Below are positions 1 through 7,535 of a stretch of DNA of 17,829 bases, one piece after another. The stretch's first letter is position 1; each line of letters starts with the position of its first letter. The notes below the pieces were generated by a model, which saw only the letters and a list, made by a program, of their open reading frames with translations, had not been told where the DNA came from and searched no databases. Source of the DNA: Dehalococcoidia bacterium (lineage in GTDB: Bacteria > Chloroflexota > Dehalococcoidia > Lucifugimonadales > Australimonadaceae); contig JAGWBE010000016.1 of NCBI GenBank assembly GCA_021296055.1, positions 2,755 through 20,583 of the forward strand, read 5' to 3'. The position numbers were made by a program, and so were the translations under genes.

Positions 1-968
1 CCCTCCGCCACGCCGTACACGAGCACCGCCGCCAGCACCGCGCCGAACGCGCCCGCGTTGGCGAATCCCAAAGCCGCGCCCGCAAGCAGCGCCAACCCGG
101 GAACGAGCGTCTTTTTCCTCCCGAACCTGTCCACCAGCCATCCGTTGGGCATCGCCACGCCCAGCGCGACCGCGCCGGCCAGCGTCGCCAGCAGCCCGAT
201 CTGCCCCTCCGGCAGCTCCAACACGTCCTTCAGGTGAACGGGCAGGAGGGACATGAAGATGCCCTGCGCCATCATGCTCAGCCCGAAGGTGGCCACCGCC
301 AGTGCTACGAACGCCCGCGAGCGGAAGAAGCTGAAGTCCAGGCCGCGCCGTCCGCCTGGCTGCGACGTCCGCGTCTTGGCCGACTGCGGGCGCGTCTCCG
401 CGAACAGGAAGAGGGCGATGAGCAAGGAGATGGTCTTGGTGACGCCGTTCAGTGCGAACACCCACCGCAGGTCCACCATCGCCAGTCCGCCCGCGATGAG
501 CGGGCCGAGGATCATCCCCAGCCGCTGCGAGACGGTGCGCGCGGCGACGACCCGTCCCCGGTTGGAGGTCTCGCTCACGTCGGCGATCAACACGTTCGTC
601 GAAGTAACCCACATAGACACGCCGATCTGCCCGATGAACTCCAGCACGGCGAACGCCGCGAAGGTGTCGACGAAGATCTCCGCGAAACTCGACCCCGCCC
701 GCAGCCCCGTTCCCAGCACGATGAGCGGCTTGCGCCCCACCCGGTCGGTCATATAGCCGGTGATGGGCCCCGCCGCCATGCGCGCCAGGGCGTTCGTAGC
801 CGCAATCAGCGGCGCGTAGAACACGTTGCCCGTAACCAGGAAGGCGAACAGCGGGCGCGCCAGCCCTTGCGCGCCTGTCCCGACGCTCCAGATGAAGAAG
901 GTTACGAAGAAGGGCGCGCCGCCCTTGCTGAAGGCGCCTGGCGCCGTCCGCTGCTCCGGCGCGCTCAC
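1..968 (-). CDS. MFS transporter, 3' end outside window
   Basis: Major facilitator superfamily transporter, probably a proton-coupled drug or metabolite exporter in the inner membrane. Reading the minus strand gives 322 residues before the window edge; a full MFS protein of about 400 residues would need roughly 80 more. The loop 2-3 motif A is clear at residues 71-82 (GYMTDRVGRKPL), and its second-half counterpart is near 276-287 (GWLVDRFGRKKTL), as expected for the two six-helix halves. Between them lies a charged central loop (ETRPQSAKTRTSQPGGRR). The start is GTG at 968-966, because an in-frame TGA lies only nine bases upstream; a GAGG stands 7 bases before the GTG. It follows the ABC permease after 40 bases on the same strand and is likely co-transcribed, giving two unrelated exporters in one operon. 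The substrate cannot be read from sequence. Confidence 0.9.
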   Translation of the reverse strand, partial: MSAPEQRTAPGAFSKGGAPFFVTFFIWSVGTGAQGLARPLFAFLVTGNVFYAPLIAATNALARMAAGPITGYMTDRVGRKPLIVLGTGLRAGSSFAEIFVDTFAAFAVLEFIGQIGVSMWVTSTNVLIADVSETSNRGRVVAARTVSQRLGMILGPLIAGGLAMVDLRWVFALNGVTKTISLLIALFLFAETRPQSAKTRTSQPGGRRGLDFSFFRSRAFVALAVATFGLSMMAQGIFMSLLPVHLKDVLELPEGQIGLLATLAGAVALGVAMPNGWLVDRFGRKKTLVPGLALLAGAALGFANAGAFGAVLAAVLVYGVAE

Positions 969-1008
969 GCCGCCTCAGGCGGCGGCGCCCACCGCTCCCG
1001 GCGCCCCC

Positions 1009-1824
1009 TCAGCGCCGGGTTACCCGGCCCTTGAAGGCCCAAAGCGCCAACGTGAAGCTGAACGCCCCCACTCCGGACACCGCAAGGATGCCCTTGACGA
1101 TTACCGGCCAGTCCCACCCCTCCATGATGAGCGCCCGCAGCGCGTCCAGCAGGTAGGTTACGGGGTTGAACGCCACGATGGTGGCCAGCCACGACGTCAT
1201 CGCCTCTCGCGGGATGAACACCGGGGCGAGGAAGACGAACGGCATGAAGATGAGGAACGACAGGTTGACCGCCGAGGGATTCCCCGTCTTGAGGGCGATG
1301 AAGTAGGGGAACCCGGCGAAGGCAAGCCCCCACATGCCGGAGATGAGAATGAAGAGCAACATCCCCAGCGGGCCGCTCTCGAAGCGCACGCCGACGATGA
1401 ATCCCAGCAGCAGCACGGGCACGGTCAGCGCCACCACCAGCGCGAAGTCCGCCACCATTAGCCCTAGCAGCAGCGCGAAGCGCGTCACCGGCGTCATCCC
1501 CAGCCGGTCGAAGTAGCCGCCCTGGATGTCCAGCACCAGCGTCATCGCCCGCGAGATGCCCGTAACCGCGAAGATGATCGCCACCGGCACCTGGAACGCC
1601 TTGAAGTCGAACTCCTGCTGCTTGAACAGGTCTTGGAACGCCCCGATGTTGACCGCGAAGAAGAAGGCGGGAAACAGGATCGCCGGAATCACCGTCTCCG
1701 GGTCGCGCGGGATCGAGCGCACCGCCCGTCTGGCCACCGTCAGCGTGTCGATGATGAACCCCGCGCGCCGCGCGCTCACCTCAGCCGCGGCGGTCATAGC
1801 GGGTGAAGCGGGCCTCACGCTCAC
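1009..1824 (-). CDS. ABC-2 type transporter permease, DrrB-like
   Basis: Membrane subunit of an ABC exporter, predicted to pair with the ATPase encoded just upstream. About 271 residues with six hydrophobic stretches, for example IPAILFPAFFFAVNIGAF, VADFALVVALTVPVLLLGFIV and LLFILISGMWGLAF. The conserved helix-3 to helix-4 area reads GFPYFIALKTGNPSAVN. The C-terminal part (FIPREAMTSWLATIVAFNPVTYLLDALR) is typical of ABC-2 permeases of the daunorubicin-resistance (DrrB) type. I chose GTG at 1824: it overlaps the ATPase stop as GTGA and has GGAGGAGG seven bases upstream. An ATG at 1797, nine residues in, has no ribosome-binding site at proper spacing. The overlap predicts translational coupling and equal subunit amounts. 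Substrate unknown; lipophilic drugs or lipids are typical for the family. Confidence 0.9.
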   Translation of the reverse strand: MSVRPASPAMTAAAEVSARRAGFIIDTLTVARRAVRSIPRDPETVIPAILFPAFFFAVNIGAFQDLFKQQEFDFKAFQVPVAIIFAVTGISRAMTLVLDIQGGYFDRLGMTPVTRFALLLGLMVADFALVVALTVPVLLLGFIVGVRFESGPLGMLLFILISGMWGLAFAGFPYFIALKTGNPSAVNLSFLIFMPFVFLAPVFIPREAMTSWLATIVAFNPVTYLLDALRALIMEGWDWPVIVKGILAVSGVGAFSFTLALWAFKGRVTRR

Positions 1825-2828
1825 GCCGTCGCCTCCTCCGGCGCGGCATCCCCGCGTTGCTCCGCTTCCTCTTCCATCCGCGCCCCGGTGTAGTGCAGGA
1901 ACACGTCGTCCAGCGTCGGAGTGCGCAGCGTTATCTGGCGCACCGTCGCGCCGCACTCGTTCAACGCGATGGCGACGGGGCCAACTACCGACGCGCCGTT
2001 GACTACGCTGACCGCCATCTCGTTCCCGTGCACGCTCACAGACGTTACCCCCGCCGTCCGCAGGCAAGCCGCCTCAGCCCCCGCCGAGTCGCCCTCCAGC
2101 GTGACCAGTATCACGTCCGAGCCGACCGAGCGCTTCAGCTCGCCGGGCGGCCCTTCGGCCACCATCCGCCCTTGGTTGATGATGCCGACGCGCTCCGCCA
2201 GTTGATCGGCCTCCTCCATGTACTGCGTCGTCAGGAAGATGGTCATCCCCAGCTCCGCGTTGATGCGCCGCACCTCCTCCCACACTCGCGACCGGCTGAT
2301 GGGGTCGAGGCCCGTCGTCGGTTCGTCGAGGAAGAGGATGCGCGGGTTGTGGACGAGGGCGGCGGCGAGGTCGAGGCGGCGCTTCATCCCGCCGGAGTAG
2401 CCTTCGATGAAGCGGTCGAGCGCGTCCCCGATGTCCACCAGCGACGCCAGTTCCTCCACTCGCCGCCTAGCAGCCTTTCCCCGGATGCCGTACAGGTTCG
2501 CTTGCAGCCGCAGCAGCTCCCGCCCCGTCTGCTTGCCGTCCAGCGCCGCGTCTTGGAGCGCGGCGCCGATGCGCAAGCGCACGTCGTCCGCACTGCGCAC
2601 CACGTCGAACCCCGCCACGCGCGCGCTCCCCGCCGTGGGGAGCAGCAGCGTCGTCAGCATGCGGACGACGGTGGACTTCCCCGCGCCGTTAGGCCCCAGG
2701 AAGCCGTACACTTCGCCGTGAGGCACCGCAAGGTCGATGCCGTCCACCGCGTTGACCGAACCGAAACGGCGGACGAGGCCGACCGTTTCAACGGCATAGT
2801 CATTGCCGGACGAGTTCCCCAAAGACAT
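1821..2828 (-). CDS. ABC transporter ATPase, DrrA-like
   Basis: Nucleotide-binding subunit of an ABC-2 exporter, 335 residues, the usual size for DrrA-type ATPases (a domain of about 220 residues plus a C-terminal extension). Visible motifs are Walker A GPNGAGKST (45-53), Q-loop Gln92, signature YSGGMKRRL (144-152) and Walker B ILFLDEP (164-170) followed by the D-loop TTGLDP. The H-loop position is Gln202 (FLTTQYMEEAD) instead of histidine. From memory, DrrA of Streptomyces has the same TTQY variant, so this supports the family rather than loss of function. The C-terminal part (from about 225) matches the DUF4162-like domain, ending in a Glu-rich tail. The ATG at 2828 is preceded by GGAGGA with almost no spacer, unusually tight. 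It is first in an operon with the permease and MFS transporter; a 10-bp hairpin lies in its predicted leader. Confidence 0.93.
   Translation of the reverse strand: MSLGNSSGNDYAVETVGLVRRFGSVNAVDGIDLAVPHGEVYGFLGPNGAGKSTVVRMLTTLLLPTAGSARVAGFDVVRSADDVRLRIGAALQDAALDGKQTGRELLRLQANLYGIRGKAARRRVEELASLVDIGDALDRFIEGYSGGMKRRLDLAAALVHNPRILFLDEPTTGLDPISRSRVWEEVRRINAELGMTIFLTTQYMEEADQLAERVGIINQGRMVAEGPPGELKRSVGSDVILVTLEGDSAGAEAACLRTAGVTSVSVHGNEMAVSVVNGASVVGPVAIALNECGATVRQITLRTPTLDDVFLHYTGARMEEEAEQRGDAAPEEATA
1832..1839 (-). promoter_or_regulatory. Shine-Dalgarno fixing the ABC permease start
   Basis: On the minus strand GGAGGAGG lies inside the last codons of the ATPase gene, seven bases before GTG 1824, which itself overlaps the ATPase TGA. 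This spacing decides for the GTG start over the internal ATG at 1797. Confidence 0.8.
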
Positions 2829-2864
2829 TCCTCCAAAGAAGCCTCACGCGCACCCAGCCCCTAC

Positions 2865-2896
2865 CGTTCGCCCTGAGGGAACTCGAAGGGCGAACG
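2865..2896. repeat. REP-like hairpin, 10-bp perfect stem
   Basis: CGTTCGCCCT at 2865-2874 and its exact complement AGGGCGAACG at 2887-2896 enclose a 12-base loop. From memory, the flanks (CCCTGAG and TCGAAGGG) match a very widespread extragenic palindrome seen in many GC-rich bacteria. No T-run follows either side, so a terminator role is unsupported. If the TAGAAT box at 2913-2918 is the promoter, the hairpin sits in the 5' leader of the ABC operon. Confidence 0.75.
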
Positions 2897-2912
2897 CCCG
2901 CCGCGAACCCGC

Positions 2913-2918
2913 ATTCTA
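2913..2918 (-). promoter_or_regulatory. Possible -10 box for the ABC/MFS operon
   Basis: TAGAAT on the minus strand, five of six matches to TATAAT, about 85 bases upstream of ATG 2828. No recognisable -35 element 16-18 bases upstream. Confidence 0.4.
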
Positions 2919-3003
2919 CTCCGCCACCGCCGCTGACGTAACCACCGCATGACCTTCCGTTCGGTCATTCCCGTTCCCTTCCGCCGTGTCCGCGAAAGCC
3001 GCC

Positions 3004-3049
3004 TGTTGCGTAACCGGAGCACGGGCAGCGGGAATCGCGCTTCGATTCG
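3004..3049. repeat. Dispersed intergenic repeat, copy A
   Basis: Contains TGTTGCGTAACC (3004-3015) and a 22-base block (3028-3049) that recurs with one mismatch at 11424-11445; the 12-mer recurs exactly at 11381-11392. The 22-base block holds a small hairpin, GAATCG and CGATTC around CGCTT. A TTCCC element that could pair with GGGAA lies further upstream near 2967. Confidence 0.7.
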
Positions 3050-3089
3050 TCCGGCATGCCTCCTTGGTCCGTGGTTTTCGTGGAAAAGT

Positions 3090-3200
3090 GTCGCAATGTG
3101 TCGCGCTCACGCGGGAAGCGCCGGCCAGGAGGCGCGACGGAAGGTCGCAGCAGCGCGGCAATCCGCGACATCGGCGAGCGGCGGCGCGACATGTTGCGAC
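3090..3200. repeat. Spaced imperfect inverted repeat
   Basis: The 17 bases at 3090-3106 (GTCGCAATGTGTCGCGC) match the reverse complement of 3184-3200 at 15 of 17 positions. The left arm also contains TGTCGC twice (3089-3094 and 3099-3104), and GCGACAT recurs inside the interval. No terminal duplication or transposase is seen; a foldback element or a protein-binding cluster are both possible. Confidence 0.5.
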
Positions 3201-3271
3201 GGAGCGCTTGCCCGCCGCGGGCCAGCGGAGAGGAATTTGGAGGAACGGATGGATGAGGCGCGCCTCACGCC

Positions 3272-4405
3272 CTACCGCACAGTCGCGTATCCCCCCGGAA
3301 CCCCCCGCTTCGCCAGCGCCACCTGCCACAAATGGATGTGCCGCGCGCGGAAGCCTCCGGCGCATGCGAGGAGGTAGTACTTCCACATCCGGTAGAACCG
3401 CTCCCCGTACTTCTCGCGCAGCTTGTGCCAGTTCGTGTCGAACTTATGGAACCACGCCATGAGCGTCTTATCGTAGTCCGCCCCGAAGTTGTGCCAATCC
3501 TCCACCACGAACAATCCCTCGATCGCCCGCCCTATCTGCGCCACCGACGGCAGCACGCCGTTCGGAAAGATGTACTTGTCCAGCCATGGGTCTATCTGAT
3601 TGGCCGAGCGGTTGCCGCCGATGGTATGCAGCAGGAAGAAGCCGTCCTCCTTCAGCACACGGTGCGCGGTCTCGAAGTAGGCGCGGTAGTTCTTCGGCCC
3701 GACGTGCTCGAACATGCCCATCGACACCACGTGGTCGAACTCCCCCTCCACGTCGCGGTAGTCCTTCAACTCCGCCTGCACCGGCAGGCCTGCGTAACGC
3801 TGGTGGATATAGGCCACCTGCTCTTTGGAGATGGTTACGCCGTAGCACTTCGCCCCGTACTTCTCGGCGGCGAAGCCCATGAACGCGCCCCAGCCGCAGC
3901 CGATGTCCAGCACCCGCTGTCCAGACCGGAGCCCTATCTTGCGGCAGATGAGGTCGAGCTTCGCGTCCTGCGCCGCGTCCAGGTCTTCGGCGTCCTTCCA
4001 GTAGCCGCAGGAGCCGGTGATGCGCGAGTCGAACGTGCTCTCGAACAGGTCGTTCCCCAGGTCGTAGTGCACCTCGCCTACGATGAAGGCGCGGCGCTTG
4101 GTCTGGCGGTTGGCGACGCGCGCCTGGACGTGCAGCAACGCCGTGGGCAAGTTGCGCGGGATGCGCTCCTGCACGCGGCGCCTGATGGTCCGGGCGATCA
4201 GCTCGTCTAGCGCTTCGCAGTCCCACCAGCCGTCCATGTACGCCTCGCCAAGGCCCAAGGAGCCTTGGGCGAACACGCGCGCGTACAGGCGCTCGTCGTG
4301 GACTTGCAAGTCCCAGGGGTTGGGGCCGTTGACGGCGATGCCCGCCTCCGCGAGGAGGCGCCGGGCGGTTTCGGCGAACTTGTGGGGTTTGGTCGTGGCG
4401 CTCAT
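3272..4405 (-). CDS. cfa: Cyclopropane-fatty-acyl-phospholipid synthase
   Basis: Transfers a methylene group from S-adenosylmethionine to cis double bonds of membrane phospholipid acyl chains, acting at the cytoplasmic membrane surface. At 377 residues it is close to the 382 of E. coli Cfa. The N-terminal domain (about 1-105) is followed by HYDLGNDLF (113-121), the conserved Cys133 in GSCGYW, SAM motif I LDIGCGWG (166-173), MFEHVGPKNY with Glu233, HTIGGN with His260, and DPWLDKYIFPNG, all family hallmarks. It starts 37 bases downstream of the glycosyltransferase gene on the same strand but has its own TACAAT box 10 bases before ATG 4405 and no Shine-Dalgarno, so it may be transcribed separately as a leaderless mRNA. 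A related mycolic-acid-type cyclopropane synthase is less likely given the full-length Cfa-like N-terminus. Confidence 0.95.
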   Translation of the reverse strand: MSATTKPHKFAETARRLLAEAGIAVNGPNPWDLQVHDERLYARVFAQGSLGLGEAYMDGWWDCEALDELIARTIRRRVQERIPRNLPTALLHVQARVANRQTKRRAFIVGEVHYDLGNDLFESTFDSRITGSCGYWKDAEDLDAAQDAKLDLICRKIGLRSGQRVLDIGCGWGAFMGFAAEKYGAKCYGVTISKEQVAYIHQRYAGLPVQAELKDYRDVEGEFDHVVSMGMFEHVGPKNYRAYFETAHRVLKEDGFFLLHTIGGNRSANQIDPWLDKYIFPNGVLPSVAQIGRAIEGLFVVEDWHNFGADYDKTLMAWFHKFDTNWHKLREKYGERFYRMWKYYLLACAGGFRARHIHLWQVALAKRGVPGGYATVR

Positions 4406-4415
4406 ATGGGCGCGT

Positions 4416-4421
4416 ATTGTA
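4416..4421 (-). promoter_or_regulatory. -10 box for cfa, leaderless arrangement
   Basis: TACAAT on the minus strand, followed by 10 bases and then ATG 4405. There is no Shine-Dalgarno in between, so transcription would begin at or a few bases before the start codon. Confidence 0.55.
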
Positions 4422-4442
4422 AGCAGCGGGCGGCGCGCGGCG

Positions 4443-5180
4443 CTAGGAATCGCGGCGGGAGCGGCGGCGGATGCCGAAGGCGGCTATCAGCGTCCTAGGC
4501 GCGTCGATCCATGGGCGCACCTTCGACCACTGAGCGACGTGGCGCCAGCGGACGGGCGTTTCAGCGACGCGCATACCGCGCCGGTGCGCGTGGGCTAGCA
4601 GGTCGAGGTCGAACGCCCAGCCGCGCTCGCGGACGCGCGGGGCGAGGTCGCGCCAGGCGGCGGAGGTGAGCGCCTTGGCGCCGCACTGGGTGTCGCGGTA
4701 GGGCAAGCCCAGGAAGCGCTTGCCCCATTGGTGGCTCAGCGCGCTGATAAGGCGGCGCAGCAGAGGTGGGCGTCCGTCGTCGGTGGAGCCGCGCGAGCGG
4801 TCGCCGATGGCGATGTCGTGCTCGCCCAGGGCGTCGATGAGCTTGGCCGTCTCGGGAGCCGCCACCATGTTGTCGGCGTCGGCGAAGGCGAGGAGGGCGC
4901 CTCGGGAGGCTGCGAATCCTTCCCATACGGCGCCGCCTTTGCCCAAGGGCTTGACGAACTCGAGGACGCGCACCTCCGGCGCTCCCGCCGCCACCTGGTC
5001 GGCGACCACGCGCGTGTTGTCGCGGCAGCCGTTCAGCACCACCAGCACCTCGAAGCCGCCGGAGTGGGAGACGCGGAAGTGGTCTACGTATTCGCGCAGG
5101 GTAGGGCCGAGGCGGAACTCCTCGTTGTAGGCCGGGATCACGATGGAGAGCCGGGGCGGTTGCGGGGCTGGGAAGGTCAT
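4443..5180 (-). CDS. GT2 glycosyltransferase, dolichyl-phosphate glucosyltransferase-like
   Basis: Family 2 glycosyltransferase, 245 residues, predicted to transfer a sugar from a nucleotide donor to a polyprenyl phosphate at the cytoplasmic membrane. Motifs: LSIVIPAYNEEFRLGPTL at the N-terminus, FEVLVVLNGCRDNT for donor binding, the metal-binding DAD triad at 101-103, then GDRSRGS and DTQCGAK (163-169). The DTQCG-K motif and its surroundings are typical of the ALG5/DPG-type subgroup. No C-terminal transmembrane anchor is seen. ATG 5180 overlaps the helicase stop as ATGA with no good Shine-Dalgarno, so translation is probably coupled to the upstream helicase gene. There is no functional link I can name between the two; it looks like compact operon packing. 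The acceptor and sugar are unknown. Confidence 0.9.
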   Translation of the reverse strand: MTFPAPQPPRLSIVIPAYNEEFRLGPTLREYVDHFRVSHSGGFEVLVVLNGCRDNTRVVADQVAAGAPEVRVLEFVKPLGKGGAVWEGFAASRGALLAFADADNMVAAPETAKLIDALGEHDIAIGDRSRGSTDDGRPPLLRRLISALSHQWGKRFLGLPYRDTQCGAKALTSAAWRDLAPRVRERGWAFDLDLLAHAHRRGMRVAETPVRWRHVAQWSKVRPWIDAPRTLIAAFGIRRRSRRDS

Positions 5181-7453
5181 TGCTGCGCGCGGGCGGCCCT
5201 CTCCACCTTTTCGAGTTTGGCGTAGGAGTGGGCAAGGCGTTTGACGCCCGAATCTCCCGCGAACGCCACCACCACCTCGAAGTCGCCCGCGCTGGGCGCG
5301 CAATTGACCACGATGCCTTGCCCGAACACCGCGTGCGACACCTTGTCGCCCGCCTTGAACGGCGCGTTGGCGTCGGAGACGACGGGCCGCGCGGCAGGCG
5401 CCGCCTCCGTCCAGCGATCATAGGCGACGGCGGCCTGGCGCGGTGTCTGACGGCCGGGCGTCCGCACCAAGTGCGGCGGCAGATCGGCCAGGAACCGCGA
5501 CGGCGGATGGCCCTGTCCCATCCCGAAGAGGCGGCGGCGGAAGGAGCGGAGCAGGTAGAGGCGCTCCTTGGCGCGCGTCATGCCGACGTAGGCGATGCGC
5601 CGCTCCTCCTCCAGTTCCGCCGGGTCGTCGAACGAGCGCGCGTGGGGCAGCAGGCCGTCCTCCATCCCCACCATGAACACCACCGGAAACTCCAACCCCT
5701 TCACCTGGTGCAGCGTGATGAGCGTCAGATACTGCTGCGCGTCCTCCTGGATAGCGTCCTGGTCGGAGACGAGAGAGGCGTTCTCGAGGAAGGCGGGGAG
5801 CGCCTCGGTGGCGGAGTCGCCTTCGAAGGCGGCGCTCGCCGCGCGCAACTCCTCGATGTTGTCCAGCCGGTCGTCCGCGTCCCGCTCGCCCGACTCCAGC
5901 AGCATGCGGCGGTACCCCGTGCGGTCGATCGCCACCTCCAACAGGCGCGGCAGGCTCACCTCTTCCCGCTCCGCGCGCAGGCCGTTCACCAGGCGCAGAA
6001 AGTCCGCCAGCCTGCGCTGCTGCGCCGCCGCAAAGGGCGAGGGTCTCGCGGGAGCCTGGCCGTCCTCTCCGGCCAGCAGCTGCAACGCCGTGTACGGCGG
6101 AACGCCCATGCTCGCCGCCCATCTGTTCAGGTCGTCCACGGTGCGCTTGCCGATGCCGCGCGGCGGCACGTTGATGACGCGGCCCAGGCTCACCTCGTCG
6201 TAGGGGTCCTGGGCCAGCCGCAAGAAGGCGAGGACGTCTTTGACCTCGCGGCGCTGGTAGAAGCGCATGCCGCCGATGATCTTGTAGGGCACGCCGTAGC
6301 GCAGGCACGCCTCCTCGATGGCTCGCGATTGCGCGTTCAGCCGGTACGCCACCACGCAGTCGCGCAGCTGGCAGACGCCGTCGGCGGTCAGCCGCTCCAC
6401 CTCTTGGAGCACCATCTGCGCTTCCTCCTCCTCCGTGTACGCCTCCGCCACCATGATTGGCTCGCCCTCGGCGTTCTCGGTGAAGAGGCGCTGCTCCAGG
6501 CGCTGCTCGTTGCGCGCGATCACGCGCTGGGCGGCGGCGAGGATGGTCTTGGTCGAGCGGTAGTTCTGCGACAGGTTCACCGTCTTGGCGGCGGGAAAGT
6601 CGGATTGGAAGGAGAGGATGTTGCGCAGGTCGGCGTTGCGCCACGAGTAGATGGACTGATCGGGGTCTCCCACCACGGCGATGTTGGCGTGGGACGCGGC
6701 GAGCAGCTTGGCCAGGCGATACTGCGCCACGTTCGTGTCCTGGAACTCGTCCACCATCAAGTATTGGAAGCGCTGCTGGTACTTCTTAAGCACCTCGGGC
6801 GCCGTGTCGAACAACTCCACCGTGCGGCGCAGCAGATCGTCGAAGTCGACGCCGCGGCTGCGCTCCAAGATCGCCTGATACGGTCCGAACACACGAGCCA
6901 CCGTCTCCTCGTAGAACCCGTCGGCGGCGCGGCGGAAGGCTTCGGCGCTCATCAGCTGCGACTTGGCGGAGGATATGACGCTGAGCACGCCGCGCAGGGG
7001 GAAGCGCTTGGGGTCTACGTCCGCTTCCTCCATCGCCCGCTTGAGCACGTCGGTCTGGTCGTCGGCGTCCATGATGACGAAGTCGTTGGGGACGCCGATG
7101 GCTTCTCCGTCAACGCGCAGGATCTTGGCGCACAGCGCGTGGAAGGTGCCGACGGTCAGGCGCTGCGCATCGCCGCGGTGGCGGAAGAGGGGCGCGCCGG
7201 CGTCGCGGTCGGACGCGCCGAACAGACGGTCGCGCATCTCTCTCGCGGCGCGGTTGGTGAAGGTGACGGCGGCGATGCGGGCGGGCGATACGCCGGTGAG
7301 CTCGACGATGTAGGCGATGCGGTGGGTGATGACGCGCGTCTTGCCGCTCCCAGGCCCGGCCACGATGAGCAGTGGGCCGTCGAGGTGCTCGACTGCCTCG
7401 CGCTGCGCGGGATTCAGCCCTTCGAGCAGGCCGGAGTGGCGAGACTTGACCAT
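5177..7453 (-). CDS. pcrA: ATP-dependent DNA helicase PcrA/UvrD
   Basis: Superfamily 1A 3'-5' DNA helicase used in nucleotide-excision repair, replication restart and removal of RecA filaments. 758 residues, within the usual PcrA/UvrD range. Visible motifs: Q-motif LNPAQREAV, Walker A GPGSGKT (33-39), Ia AAVTFTNRAAREM, II DEFQDTN, III GDPDQSIYSWRNAD, IV LSQNYRST, V TLHQVKGLEFPVVF, VI YVGMTRAKERL. The C-terminal tail (from about 690) has a small beta domain beginning PFKAGDKVSHAVFGQGIVV, like the PcrA Tudor-type module that contacts RNA polymerase. Start ATG 7453 has no Shine-Dalgarno but a perfect TATAAT eight bases upstream, suggesting a leaderless transcript. The downstream glycosyltransferase start overlaps its stop. 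Confidence 0.97.
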   Translation of the reverse strand: MVKSRHSGLLEGLNPAQREAVEHLDGPLLIVAGPGSGKTRVITHRIAYIVELTGVSPARIAAVTFTNRAAREMRDRLFGASDRDAGAPLFRHRGDAQRLTVGTFHALCAKILRVDGEAIGVPNDFVIMDADDQTDVLKRAMEEADVDPKRFPLRGVLSVISSAKSQLMSAEAFRRAADGFYEETVARVFGPYQAILERSRGVDFDDLLRRTVELFDTAPEVLKKYQQRFQYLMVDEFQDTNVAQYRLAKLLAASHANIAVVGDPDQSIYSWRNADLRNILSFQSDFPAAKTVNLSQNYRSTKTILAAAQRVIARNEQRLEQRLFTENAEGEPIMVAEAYTEEEEAQMVLQEVERLTADGVCQLRDCVVAYRLNAQSRAIEEACLRYGVPYKIIGGMRFYQRREVKDVLAFLRLAQDPYDEVSLGRVINVPPRGIGKRTVDDLNRWAASMGVPPYTALQLLAGEDGQAPARPSPFAAAQQRRLADFLRLVNGLRAEREEVSLPRLLEVAIDRTGYRRMLLESGERDADDRLDNIEELRAASAAFEGDSATEALPAFLENASLVSDQDAIQEDAQQYLTLITLHQVKGLEFPVVFMVGMEDGLLPHARSFDDPAELEEERRIAYVGMTRAKERLYLLRSFRRRLFGMGQGHPPSRFLADLPPHLVRTPGRQTPRQAAVAYDRWTEAAPAARPVVSDANAPFKAGDKVSHAVFGQGIVVNCAPSAGDFEVVVAFAGDSGVKRLAHSYAKLEKVERAARAQQ

Positions 7454-7461
7454 AGGAGGCG

Positions 7462-7467
7462 ATTATA
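7462..7467 (-). promoter_or_regulatory. Perfect -10 box for pcrA, leaderless arrangement
   Basis: TATAAT on the minus strand, then eight bases and ATG 7453. The intervening bases CGCCTCCT contain no ribosome-binding site. No convincing -35 is visible. Confidence 0.65.
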
Positions 7468-7535
7468 GAGGCGCGAAGGCGCCCTTCGGCAGGGCGCGCC
7501 GGCGTAGCCTGATGGCGAGACCCGCAGAAGCGACA

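Larger units (their letters stand above)
2829..3271. other. 443-base intergenic region rich in repeats, no credible gene
   Basis: Between the start of the ABC ATPase and the end of the CFA synthase gene, both on the minus strand. Open frames here are Arg/Ser-rich and show no family resemblance. It holds a 10-bp hairpin (2865-2896), a TAGAAT box (2913-2918, minus), one copy of a dispersed repeat (3004-3049), a spaced inverted repeat (3090-3200), and an isolated strong ribosome-binding sequence (GGAGGA before ATG 3249) that opens only a 42-codon frame antisense to the CFA gene end. It looks like an accumulation site for small repeats or the scar of a lost gene. Confidence 0.7.

Noticed and set aside
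1821..2828. Missing H-loop histidine in the ABC ATPase as a sign of inactivation
   Set aside because: A glutamine in TTQY is, from memory, normal for DrrA-type ATPases; all other motifs are intact.
3249..3377. 42-codon plus-strand frame with an excellent Shine-Dalgarno (TTGGAGGA before ATG 3249)
   Set aside because: Most of it overlaps the end of the cfa gene in antisense, the product has no recognisable features, and the ribosome-binding match alone is weak evidence. It could be the start of a lost gene.
5180..7468. 762-codon open frame on the plus strand antisense to pcrA
   Set aside because: It is the complement of a gene with all helicase motifs; the frame is Arg/Val/His/Gly-rich with no family resemblance. 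Long antisense frames are expected in GC-rich DNA.
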